64,000 nucleotides of DNA from Flammeovirgaceae bacterium SG7u.111 (GTDB lineage Bacteria; Bacteroidota; Bacteroidia; Cytophagales; Flammeovirgaceae). Under the pieces are notes generated by a model. That model did no database searches. It was given only the letters and a program-made list of their open reading frames with translations, and had not been told where the DNA came from. Below are positions 23,748-31,554 of this stretch, piece after piece (the stretch's first letter is position 1; each line of letters begins with the position of its first letter). A program made the translations under genes and the position numbers. The DNA is taken from assembly GCA_034044135.1 (NCBI GenBank), contig CP139021.1, forward strand, positions 2,371,635 to 2,435,634, in the 5' to 3' direction.

Positions 23748-25169
23748 ATGACCTATCTAATTAAAATGGTTTCTATCTCCTTTTTATTTTTCCTTTCATT
23801 GGTAAGCCAAGCCCAAGATGGAAAACAATTATACACTACGTATTGTGCTGGATGTCATGGAGCCAGTTTGGAAGGAACTACTTCTGCGGCAACGCTCATT
23901 AAAGCTAAATGGAAAAATGGTTCGGGAGCAGATGTCATAAAGCATTCGATTAAAAACGGAGTGCCCAATACTACGATGATTGCCTGGGGGAGCTTACTGG
24001 ACGACAAACAGATTGATGCCATTACTAGTTTTATCGTTTCTTCTCAAACTCTTTCTTCCAAACCTTCAATTTCAATGAACGAAATTGAGGTAATCAACTC
24101 CAAAAAGTATTCTTTAACTATTGAAAAACTCGTTACGGAGAATCTGCAAACTCCTTGGGCAATCGAATTTATCAGTTCTGACACGGCCCTCATTTCCGAG
24201 AAAAAAGGAGGCTTGAAATGGCTCATTCATGGAAAACTTTCCCCACAAGAAATTAAGGGGCTGCCAAAACCTCACTTGGTTGCGAAAGGCACTGGTGGCT
24301 TTATGGACATAGCTTTAGACCCAAATTATGAGCAAAACGGTTGGGTATATTTGGCATTTAGCCATACCAATGGTGATGTAAAAAACAAGTATGCCTTGGC
24401 GCTGACCAAAATAGTGAGGGGAAAGATTGTGGCGAACGAGTGGATAGATCAGCAAACGCTATTTGAAGTACCCGATTCCCTCAAGGTGGTCAACGGTGAC
24501 CGCTGGGGCTGTCGGCTTTTGTTCGATAAGGAAGGTTTTTTGTATTTTTCCATCGGCGACATGGGAAAAGCGATGGATTCTCAAAACTTGGGCAAGGCTA
24601 CGGGAAAGGTTTTCCGAATTCATTCCGATGGCTCTATTCCCAAGGACAATCCATTTGTAGATGAAGAAGGGGCGCTGAAAGCCATTTATGCGATTGGATT
24701 GCGAAATGTACAAGGCATTTCCCAACACCCAGTTACAGAGCAAATTTGGGTGACGGATCATGGACCAAAAGGAGGGGATGAGCTAAATGTTTTGGAAAAA
24801 GGGGGGAATTACGGATGGCCTGTCATTACCTACGGCATCAACTACGATGGCTCAATTATTACGGATAAAACCCACCAAGAAGGGATGGAACAACCTATCG
24901 TTCAATGGACGCCTTCTATCGCTGTTTGCCCCTCGGGGTTTTGTGCAAGCCCACTTTTTGAGGATTGGAAAAACAACCTTTTGGTAGGTGCTTTGGCATT
25001 TCAAGAGCTTCGTAGGCTGGTGATAATCGATGATAAGGTGGTGGGACAGGAAATTATATTCAAGGGAAAAGGTCGGGTACGAGATGTGAAGTTTGGAAAA
25101 GACGGGGCGTTGTATATCCTTACAAACAGCCCCGATGAAGTGTTGAAAATAACTCCGAAGCCCCGGTAG
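23748..25169 (+). CDS. Cytochrome c fused to PQQ-type sugar dehydrogenase domain
   Basis: The product is 473 residues. Signal peptide to about 22 (SLVSQAQ); a second Met at codon 7 is an alternative start. Residues 25-100 form a small cytochrome c with C33-A-G-C-H37 and a Met ligand candidate in NTTMIAWG. Residues about 120-470 are a six-bladed propeller of the glucose/sorbosone dehydrogenase family: TPWAIEFISSD, GGFMDIALDPNY, YLAFSHTNGD, RWGCRLLFDKEGFLYFSIGD, KGGDELNVLEKGGNYGWP and a final RVRDVKFGKDGALYILT. This family oxidises aldoses with PQQ, and the fused cytochrome would take the electrons. It is convergent with the next gene, leaving only 5 bp. Whether PQQ is made cannot be seen. Confidence 0.88.
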   Translation: MTYLIKMVSISFLFFLSLVSQAQDGKQLYTTYCAGCHGASLEGTTSAATLIKAKWKNGSGADVIKHSIKNGVPNTTMIAWGSLLDDKQIDAITSFIVSSQTLSSKPSISMNEIEVINSKKYSLTIEKLVTENLQTPWAIEFISSDTALISEKKGGLKWLIHGKLSPQEIKGLPKPHLVAKGTGGFMDIALDPNYEQNGWVYLAFSHTNGDVKNKYALALTKIVRGKIVANEWIDQQTLFEVPDSLKVVNGDRWGCRLLFDKEGFLYFSIGDMGKAMDSQNLGKATGKVFRIHSDGSIPKDNPFVDEEGALKAIYAIGLRNVQGISQHPVTEQIWVTDHGPKGGDELNVLEKGGNYGWPVITYGINYDGSIITDKTHQEGMEQPIVQWTPSIAVCPSGFCASPLFEDWKNNLLVGALAFQELRRLVIIDDKVVGQEIIFKGKGRVRDVKFGKDGALYILTNSPDEVLKITPKPR

Positions 25170-25174
25170 TGGAA

Positions 25175-27004
25175 TCACTTTTCAATTCTCATAATATCTT
25201 TCAATCTCCCTTCCAGATCGTACATTCTCAACTCAAATTGGTTGTCAAATAAGTCTACTCGGAGGTAATGGTTGCCTCGTTGTATTTTGTTGGAAAACCA
25301 AGTGTGGGTAGGTGCGAAGTCTTCTAAGTTACCACCAGCTCCGCCACTTTTCACATAAACAATTCCATTTTCTTTGTCGATAGCCCCTTCTTTTATCGGG
25401 TATGTTCGTTCGTAAGCATGCACGTGACCGTAGAAAACCACATCAATCCCATTAGCTTCGTATAAAGGTTTCAGGTCATCGAATCGAGGGTCGCTTTCTA
25501 TGCTTTTTTTGCCTTCCCACGTATTGCCAAAATCATCTTCATCGGAAGAGAACGGGCAATGGTGGTGGGTGATGAATTTCCATTCGGCATCAGACTTAGC
25601 AAGTTGTTCTTTCAGCCACTCATATTGCTTGCCACCCTTTTTCAATTCGGATGCTGCATTGCTGTTGAGCATGAAAAACTCCGCATTGCCATAGCGAAAG
25701 GAGTAATAAGCTTCAGGAGCTGGGAGTTTATGGTAGCGCTCGTACCAATACAAATCATCTTCTCCATTTCCGGGCACGGGGAATACTGGGATACGGCTTG
25801 CTACAGGAACAATTCCCGTGAAATATTCATAATTCCACTCGAATTTGTGTGGCTTTTTGCCTCCATCGGTAATGTCGCCAAGGTGGAGTAGGAAGTTTGG
25901 GCGTTCCTCCCAAATCATTTCCCCCAATCTGTTGTTGACATGCGGTCGGCTTTCCGTATCGCCTAATATACAGAAGGAAAAAGCATCTTTTTCCTCTACT
26001 GCTGTGGAAAAAGTCAGTATGCCCGATTTCATCTCCGTGCCATCTACCGATGTAGCTGTGATCTCATAAAAATATGGAGTTGCTGCTTCTAAACCATCTA
26101 GTGTGGTCTCTTGGATATAAGCTACGTCGGTAATTGTTTTAGAATTACCTAAGGGGAGGGTTGTTCCGTAAGCTATGCTCGCTGTTGCCTGTTGGCTAGT
26201 TTCCCAAAGTATATTGATACTGTTTTGAGTTGCATAATGCAGATAAGGACCTGCATTAAAGTGGAAGGTATCGGCAAAGAATGCTCCGGCTTCCACTTGC
26301 TTTTGCAGAGCTTCAAAGTTATCGGTTATTTCTGCCTTGTCAAGAGCATAATCATACATGCGGCTTGTCTTCACCAAATTGCTGATTTCCATATAAGGCT
26401 CCTTGCCAAAATATCCCGCTAGTTCAATTTCAGTTTCGGGAGTAATATTCAACTTTCCACTTGCAGGTTCTTCCTTAAGTAGTTTGCCGTTGAGGTAAAG
26501 TTTCATGATTTTTCCATCATAAGTAGCGACTAAATGTCCCCAGTATTTTTTCCATCCTCGTTGTATTTTTGACGTAAGAGTTTTCTGTCCTGCTTCGGTT
26601 TCAAGATGGAAAACTACCTCATCGCCATAGTAGCCAACTAGCCATGGGGTGTCTTTTTTGCCCTTTGGGTTTCTGAGCGCCATCATAGTTCCTACAGGCA
26701 TGTTGACATGGTTTAGCAGCCAGAATTCTATCGTAAATTGCTCTGAGGGAATTTTGTCATACTCTAGGAAATTGGTAAGCCTTTGGGTAGGGGCTTCACC
26801 GTAGAATTGAATAGGCCCGCCTATGGTTTTGAAAAGTTCAAATTTGCTCTGTAGAGGTTCTATTTTATTGCCCGGATAATTTTCTGCATTTCTATATAAG
26901 GTATAGTTGGGGTGAAAAGTCCAATCAGCTATTAGTTTCTGGGCGTGGGATAGTTGAACCGAAAACAGGAAGAGCAATCCAAGGCAACATAATCTATTTT
27001 TCAT
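25175..27004 (-). CDS. LamG plus purple-acid-phosphatase-like metallophosphoesterase
   Basis: The frame is open from 27061; the Met at 27004 starts a clean signal peptide (MKNRLCCLGLLFLFSVQLS then HAQ), giving 609 residues. Residues about 25-240 form a LamG/concanavalin-like domain; about 250-335 are a fibronectin-like domain as in purple acid phosphatases (ILWETSQQATASIAYGTT); about 340-580 are the calcineurin-like phosphatase. Metal motifs: ILGDTESRP, LHLGDITDGG, VPGNGEDD, ITHHHCPF and YGHVHAYERT. The third usually reads GNH(D/E); here the His is Gly, which may change the chemistry. It is exported, probably a phosphomonoesterase or phosphodiesterase; substrate unknown. Confidence 0.87.
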   Translation of the reverse strand: MKNRLCCLGLLFLFSVQLSHAQKLIADWTFHPNYTLYRNAENYPGNKIEPLQSKFELFKTIGGPIQFYGEAPTQRLTNFLEYDKIPSEQFTIEFWLLNHVNMPVGTMMALRNPKGKKDTPWLVGYYGDEVVFHLETEAGQKTLTSKIQRGWKKYWGHLVATYDGKIMKLYLNGKLLKEEPASGKLNITPETEIELAGYFGKEPYMEISNLVKTSRMYDYALDKAEITDNFEALQKQVEAGAFFADTFHFNAGPYLHYATQNSINILWETSQQATASIAYGTTLPLGNSKTITDVAYIQETTLDGLEAATPYFYEITATSVDGTEMKSGILTFSTAVEEKDAFSFCILGDTESRPHVNNRLGEMIWEERPNFLLHLGDITDGGKKPHKFEWNYEYFTGIVPVASRIPVFPVPGNGEDDLYWYERYHKLPAPEAYYSFRYGNAEFFMLNSNAASELKKGGKQYEWLKEQLAKSDAEWKFITHHHCPFSSDEDDFGNTWEGKKSIESDPRFDDLKPLYEANGIDVVFYGHVHAYERTYPIKEGAIDKENGIVYVKSGGAGGNLEDFAPTHTWFSNKIQRGNHYLRVDLFDNQFELRMYDLEGRLKDIMRIEK

Positions 27005-27171
27005 AGTGTCATTAGTCTTGTGGAAATAAAATTGAGTATTTGTCAATTTTGTTTGCTGCAAATAAAAAGCAAGACCACTAACTGAACGACTATTTAATGT
27101 GATGGATTTGTGAATAAATAAGTTCGATTATAAGTGTATTTATGAAGGCGCATAAAGTTGATAATTGACTC

Positions 27172-27816
27172 TTACCACTTTCTAATATCATAAGCCCCTT
27201 CCCAAAAGATCTTTTCCATCCTGCTTGCCGTAATGAATGCCTCTGTCATTTTTGCTTGTTGGGCAGGTGTACATTCAGCGGCTACTTTATCGCAAATATC
27301 TATCGCTTGCTTTACCAATACCCCAAACTCTTCCCCAGCATAAGTATCTATCCATTTTTGATACGGGTTGTTTGATGCTTCTTGGTTTTGGTAGATGTAA
27401 TCGCCTACGGCCTTGTAAATCCAAAAACAGGGCAAAACGGCTGCCATTGCCACCTCCACTTGCTCTGTAGCAGCAGTGCTTTTGAGGTAATGGATGTAAT
27501 GATGGCAGGCAGGTTCAATAGTCGATTGATCCGCCTGTTCAGGGTCGGTATAGAACTGATGTAGTGCTGATTCTACCACAATTGCCCCTTCGGAAAAGCG
27601 GACGAAGGCGAGCATATCTTGTGTGTCATGCGCTCTTCCCCCAATCAAAGCCAAGGCTCTTCCAAAATGCTCCAAATAATGGGAGTCTTGTAACATGTAG
27701 AATTGAAACTTTTCTTCAGGGAGCTTCCCGTTCATTAGTTCTTCTATGAAGGCAAGTTCCGTAATCGATTGATAAATTGCTTCGGAAGCTTTCCAAGCCT
27801 TAGTTGACCACTTCAT
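27172..27816 (-). CDS. tenA: Aminopyrimidine aminohydrolase (thiaminase II)
   Basis: The product is 214 residues, all helical, with the TenA pattern: LPEEKFQFYMLQDSHYLEHFGRALA with the substrate Asp, CFWIYKAVGDYIY in the middle, and KWIDTYAGEEFGVLVKQAID ending in the catalytic Glu region. It hydrolyses aminopyrimidine breakdown products of thiamine to HMP, which ThiD then phosphorylates. It is the last gene of the thiM-thiE-thiD-tenA operon; its start overlaps the end of thiD by 17 bp. No signal peptide, so it is cytoplasmic. Confidence 0.93.
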   Translation of the reverse strand: MKWSTKAWKASEAIYQSITELAFIEELMNGKLPEEKFQFYMLQDSHYLEHFGRALALIGGRAHDTQDMLAFVRFSEGAIVVESALHQFYTDPEQADQSTIEPACHHYIHYLKSTAATEQVEVAMAAVLPCFWIYKAVGDYIYQNQEASNNPYQKWIDTYAGEEFGVLVKQAIDICDKVAAECTPAQQAKMTEAFITASRMEKIFWEGAYDIRKW

Positions 27817-28639
27817 TTTTTATAAGTTTGTGAGGGTTGTAAAAGTGATTTAACGGTCCATTGCCTTTCCCAATTAGTACATCTTTCCCGTTTTCAATAG
27901 CTCCATGAACATATTGTTGCCCAAGGTCTACGGCATTTTCCAATGACTCGCCCCGAGCGATGTAACTGGCTATAGCAGAAGAAAGCGTGCAGCCAGAACC
28001 ATGAGTGTTATTGGTTTGGAATTTTTCAAAATCATAGCTATGAACCTTGCCGTTTTTGGCGAAATAAAGGGAGGTCAGCTGAGCAGTGGGTAGGTGTCCA
28101 CCTTTTAGCAAAACCGATTGGCAGCCTAGTTCCATAATTTTTTTACCCGCTACCTGCATTTCTTCCACGCTTCGGATGGGCATATCAGCCAAAATAGCAG
28201 CTTCGTCTAGATTAGGGGTAATTACTTCGGTAATGGGGAACAGTTTTTCGATAATCGCTTGAATCGTAGCATCCTCTATAAGTTTGTGCCCGCTGGTAGC
28301 GACCATTACCGGATCGAACACAATTGGTATATGTGGATACTGTTGTAGGGTATTCAAAATGGTATCGACCAATTCGGTGGTATGAACCATTCCTATTTTG
28401 ATGGCATCGGGGAAAATGTCTTCCAAAATAGCGTGGATCTGATCTTCAATAGCCTGAGCCGGAATGGGATAGATCTTTTTTACCCCGCAGGTATTTTGTA
28501 CGGGTAGGGCAGTCAACACCGATGTTGAATAACAGCCCAATGCAGAAGTAGCTTTGATATCTGCTTGGATTCCTGCACCACCGCTTCCATCAAAACCCGC
28601 GATGGTCAATACAGAAGGATAGGTATGTTTCTTTTCCAT
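27800..28639 (-). CDS. thiD: HMP/HMP-P kinase
   Basis: The product is 279 residues, the family size. Ribokinase-like fold with the ThiD start LTIAGFDGSGGAGIQADIKA, DAIKIGMVHT, FDPVMVATSGHKLIE, TPNLDEAAILAD and the anion hole/catalytic NTHGSGCTLSSAIAS near 215. It phosphorylates hydroxymethylpyrimidine in two steps to HMP-PP in the cytoplasm. Its ATG overlaps the stop of thiE by one base (TAATG), so translation is coupled. Part of the thiamine salvage operon under a TPP riboswitch. Confidence 0.95.
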   Translation of the reverse strand: MEKKHTYPSVLTIAGFDGSGGAGIQADIKATSALGCYSTSVLTALPVQNTCGVKKIYPIPAQAIEDQIHAILEDIFPDAIKIGMVHTTELVDTILNTLQQYPHIPIVFDPVMVATSGHKLIEDATIQAIIEKLFPITEVITPNLDEAAILADMPIRSVEEMQVAGKKIMELGCQSVLLKGGHLPTAQLTSLYFAKNGKVHSYDFEKFQTNNTHGSGCTLSSAIASYIARGESLENAVDLGQQYVHGAIENGKDVLIGKGNGPLNHFYNPHKLIKNEVVN

Positions 28640-29277
28640 TAGTTTGCTTTTTCTATCTGGTTTTTAAGTTCGAAAGCTGCTTTAGCAGGGTCTTTTGCTT
28701 GGCATATAGCAGAGACTACTGCAATACAATCCGCCCCTGCTTTTACAACCTCATAAGCATTAGAAATACTCATGCGCCCAATGGCAACTAAGGGTTTTGA
28801 CGTAAGCGAACGAATTTTTTCAACTCCTTCTAATCCCCATTCCGTCACGGTGTCTTGCTTGGTTGGGGTGCTAAAAACAGGGCTGATCCCTAAGTAATCG
28901 GATACCTCTGTTTCTCGGTTGCTTAGCTGGGGGAGGTATTCAATTGAGTACCCTAAAAGACCGCATTTCTTCCATTCGGTCCGAATGTGGGTAGGTGCTA
29001 AGTCGTTGTTGCCCACATGGATCCCCGAGGCTTGAACCTGCATAGCTACCGCAAGGTCATCGTTGATGATTAGCGGAACACCGTACCTATCTGTGATTTC
29101 TTTTAGGCGAAGGGCTTTGGTAAGAAAGGCAGGTGAGCTAATGTTCTTCTCACGAAGCTGTACAATATCAACACCGCCTTTTATGGCTTCTTCAGTTACT
29201 TCTAAGAAGTCCTTGCCGAGGCAATCGCTCTCAGAAACTACCAAATATAGCCGATATGGGAAAACTGAATGTTGCAT
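28639..29277 (-). CDS. thiE: Thiamine-phosphate synthase
   Basis: The product is 212 residues, a TIM barrel of the ThiE/TenI type: YLVVSESDCLGKDF, GGVDIVQLREKNI (phosphate and pyrimidine contacts), LIINDDLAVAMQVQASGIHVG, YLGISPVFSTPTKQD, and PLVAIGRMSISNAYEVVKAGADCIAVVSAI. It joins HMP-PP and thiazole phosphate to make thiamine phosphate. The motif GISPVFSTPTK is intact, which favours true ThiE over the TenI paralogue. It overlaps thiM by one base at its start and thiD by one at its end. Confidence 0.93.
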   Translation of the reverse strand: MQHSVFPYRLYLVVSESDCLGKDFLEVTEEAIKGGVDIVQLREKNISSPAFLTKALRLKEITDRYGVPLIINDDLAVAMQVQASGIHVGNNDLAPTHIRTEWKKCGLLGYSIEYLPQLSNRETEVSDYLGISPVFSTPTKQDTVTEWGLEGVEKIRSLTSKPLVAIGRMSISNAYEVVKAGADCIAVVSAICQAKDPAKAAFELKNQIEKAN

Positions 29278-30080
29278 TACCGAACAGTTAGCTTGATCTT
29301 TCCTAAGAATTCTTCTTCGCTGATGTTGTACAACTTATCGAGCAATTGCACCTGCAAACTCCCAGGACCTGAAGCATTGTTTGCTGCTAGTTCTCCTGCA
29401 ATGCTCATCAATGCCGTAGCTGCGGCAACAGCCTCTACTTTATCCTCTATCACGGCGATAAAAGCTCCAATAATAGCCGTAGCCGAACAGCCTAAGCCTG
29501 TTACTTTGGTCATGAGCGCATCGCCATTCGACATATGAATTTGTTTCCCTTCTCCAATGATGATATCGGTTTCACCCGAGATACAGACAGTAGAGCCGTA
29601 TTGCTCGTGCAATAACGAGGCTGCCATCACTGCTTCTTCACTTTGCAAGGTGCTGTCTACTCCTTTTGTTTGGGTAGTGTTGCGTTTTGCCAAAGCAACT
29701 ATTTCGGAAGCATTTCCCCTGATGAACGGAGGGCGGAGAGCGACAAGTTTTTCCAAGGTTTCATCTCGGTAGGGAGTAGCTCCTGCTCCTACAGGATCGA
29801 GTACCCAAGGTTTGCCTAGCTTGTTCGCTTCTGCACTGGCGGAAAGCATAGCGTCTACCCAATATTCGTCCAGCGTGCCTATGTTTATGACCAGCGACTG
29901 GCAAATACCAATCATTTGCTTTACCTCTGGCTGGGCATGTGCCATGATAGGGGATGCGCCAATTGCCAGCAAGGCATTTGCCGTATTGTTCATTACAACA
30001 TAATTGGTAATATTTTGAACGAGTGGGGATTTTTTCCGAACGGTGAGGACGTGTTGCCAAAGATTCTCTTTCATAGCCAT
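29277..30080 (-). CDS. thiM: Hydroxyethylthiazole kinase
   Basis: The frame is open from 30137; the Met at 30080 (or 30074) places the usual start MAMKENLWQHVLTVRKKSPLVQNITN, giving 267 residues. Ribokinase-like fold with NITNYVVMNNTANALLAIGASP, VLDPVGAGATPYR, IRGNASEIVALA and GLGCSATAIIGAFIAV as the catalytic anion hole (Cys instead of the more common Gly-Asp is normal in ThiM). It phosphorylates the thiazole alcohol for ThiE. It is the first gene after the TPP riboswitch. The operon holds salvage enzymes only; thiC, thiG and thiS are not present here. Confidence 0.94.
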   Translation of the reverse strand: MAMKENLWQHVLTVRKKSPLVQNITNYVVMNNTANALLAIGASPIMAHAQPEVKQMIGICQSLVINIGTLDEYWVDAMLSASAEANKLGKPWVLDPVGAGATPYRDETLEKLVALRPPFIRGNASEIVALAKRNTTQTKGVDSTLQSEEAVMAASLLHEQYGSTVCISGETDIIIGEGKQIHMSNGDALMTKVTGLGCSATAIIGAFIAVIEDKVEAVAAATALMSIAGELAANNASGPGSLQVQLLDKLYNISEEEFLGKIKLTVR

Positions 30081-30149
30081 GTTTAAGTTTAGAAATAAAT
30101 GGCTAGAGGTCCTTAAAGATAGGAGGGTAGGCAGCATCCTGCTTACTAA

Positions 30150-30228
30150 CTTTTCCCTACGCCAGTGTCAACCGGATCAGGTTCAAAGGGACTCTCTCAA
30201 TTCTTTACAGAATACCCCTAAAGCCGGA
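30150..30228 (-). promoter_or_regulatory. TPP riboswitch (THI element)
   Basis: On minus the sequence contains AGGGGTATTC, then TTGAGAGAGTCCCTTTGAAC, CTGATCCGG and TGGCGTAGGGAA in the right order and spacing for the THI box. It lies about 70 bp upstream of thiM. Binding of thiamine pyrophosphate is expected to switch the whole thiM-thiE-thiD-tenA operon off. The expression platform was not worked out. Confidence 0.95.
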
Positions 30229-30859
30229 GCAAAGCTACTTACAAAATAATAAAATCCAAGAAACGAACTGTCTTTCCATGTCCTTCCTATACAACGCCAC
30301 CCATCAAACAACCATCGAAGCGCCCCGTCAAAAGTTGACGGGACGTTTCGATGGTTGATTTTTGTTTTATTTGCTGACCTTGTTTGGCAACCCCGTCGTG
30401 GTCGTTTGGGACGCCCACGACGATGGGCAGGTGCGGGCAAAGCGTCGGGGGCGTAAAAAAAACGACCCCGACGGGTACGGCTCTTGTTGAACGATGGGGT
30501 CGCTTGGAGCGCCCCCATCGTTATTCTTGCGCCCGAACTAACGGCGTTACTCTTTTTAGAGCAGCAGAGCTATATACCCCCAAAGAAAGCTCATTCATCC
30601 AACAACTCTTTTTGATGCCGGCAAGTAATGGCGGTAGTTGTTCTGAACAATCCAGACGGGCAAATAGAAAAACTGGGCAACGACCAGCCCCAAAAACCAA
30701 AAACACCCCGGCAAAAGTGACGGGGCGTTTCGATGGTTGTATTTTTGTTTTTACTTGCTACCCTTGTTTGGGTCGAGCGGACGCTCCGAGCAGTTGGGGA
30801 ATATGAAAAAATTATACCCATACCTTTGCATAAACCATAAGAGTAGTGGGGGTGCGACC
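30229..30859. repeat. Hairpin-rich non-coding patch
   Basis: About 630 bp made mainly of inverted and direct repeats. A 23-bp stem with two wobble positions lies at 30309-30357. Three further stems at 30394-30422, 30443-30473 and 30490-30522 share a single mismatch at the same place. A direct repeat of about 55 bp (ACGTTTCGATGGTTG, then TTTTTGTTTT, then CCTTGTTTGG) occurs at 30339-30388 and 30725-30772. Open frames on both strands (for example 30384-30806) follow the repeats and are not accepted as genes. Confidence 0.65.
30695..30732 (-). terminator. Terminator after the small membrane protein
   Basis: On minus, CGCCCCGTCACTTTTGCCGGGGTG forms a stem of CCCCG with CGGGG and is followed by a T run. 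It lies about 130 bp beyond the stop of the gene at 30860-31231. A near copy stands at 31455-31483. Confidence 0.5.
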
Positions 30860-31231
30860 TTAAAAATAAAAGAGTATTTTTTTAGTAACTGCTAGTAATA
30901 AAAATGAAACCACCATAGACCCAATAGCTACCCAATTTGGATGATTTATTTTATTTGATTTTTCGTAATCATTAATTATTTCTAAGTATCTTTTTTTATA
31001 AAAAAACAAGTAATAATTTAATATTAGTACAGGTAAAGCACTTATAACTATACCGAGTTTATTTAAGTTTTTAGGCATGATATCAGAACCTAATATCCTT
31101 TCTATTATTAATACTATTGTAAAGAAATTCATATAATTAACAGCACTGATAGCAGCATATGTAGTGAAATATGGTGTCGAATCATTATTTCCCTTAATAA
31201 TTCTGTAAAAACAATAGAAAAGATATCTCAT
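30860..31231 (-). CDS. Small membrane protein of unknown function
   Basis: The product is 123 residues with three membrane segments (about 24-46, 58-78 and 101-121) and short charged loops (KKRYLEIINDYEKSNKINHPN). Its A/T content is much higher than that of the neighbouring thi and BNR genes, which suggests recent arrival. It sits inside a hairpin-rich patch. The size and topology resemble small membrane immunity proteins, but I recognise no family. The ATG at 31231 gives a good start; no other Met before the first segment. Confidence 0.6.
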   Translation of the reverse strand: MRYLFYCFYRIIKGNNDSTPYFTTYAAISAVNYMNFFTIVLIIERILGSDIMPKNLNKLGIVISALPVLILNYYLFFYKKRYLEIINDYEKSNKINHPNWVAIGSMVVSFLLLAVTKKILFYF

Positions 31232-31449
31232 AATATATTTTTTTTAAAAATTCACTTAAAAGCCACAGAAAAAGATTAGTTCATTTATGGATTATGATTA
31301 TTTTGTGGCATTGTATTTTGAGGACCTAGTGCTTCAGGCATTACAAATTTTATAATGGGCTCTACAATAGATTGTCCAAACCCCTCTGGTCTGAGCATCC
31401 GCTCGGACCATGTCGGCATTGGACCCCACTGCCTATCAAACATACAAAA

Positions 31450-31484
31450 CCAAAAACGCCCCGGCAATTTTTGGCGGGGCGTTA
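31450..31484 (-). terminator. Terminator of the BNR propeller gene
   Basis: On minus, AACGCCCCG and CGGGGCGTT (31475-31483 / 31455-31463) pair and are followed by TTTTTGG. It lies about 70 bp after the stop at 31555, beyond the perfect hairpin. Confidence 0.7.
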
Positions 31485-31507
31485 CAATTTTTCTCACTAT
31501 CTTTTTT

Positions 31508-31552
31508 GATACCAGCGACGCCATCGCTCCAAGCGATGGCGTCGCTGGTATC
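31508..31552. repeat. Perfect 20-bp hairpin next to a stop codon
   Basis: GATACCAGCGACGCCATCGC (31508-31527) pairs without a mismatch with 31533-31552 around the 5-base loop TCCAA. It ends 2 bp before the stop of the minus-strand gene at 31555. No T run follows on minus, so it is not a standard terminator; it may protect the mRNA end. Confidence 0.85.
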
Positions 31553-31554
31553 CT

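Larger units (their letters stand above)
31232..31554. other. Gene-poor stretch with hairpins and a possible gene remnant
   Basis: A 79-codon open frame on minus (31285-31524) encodes a Pro/Met-rich sequence with FDRQWGPMPTWSERMLRPEG; it may be the end of a lost larger protein, but its coding status is doubtful. The stretch also holds an imperfect stem (TGGTCTGAGC / GCTCGGACCA, 31387-31410), a terminator and a perfect 20-bp hairpin, listed separately. Confidence 0.4.

Noticed and set aside
30384-30806. 140-codon frame on plus in the hairpin patch
   Set aside because: The translation only follows the inverted repeats; no start context and no domain.
31508-31552. Perfect hairpin as terminator of the BNR gene
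   Set aside because: On minus it is followed by A residues, not T; a proper terminator lies just beyond it.
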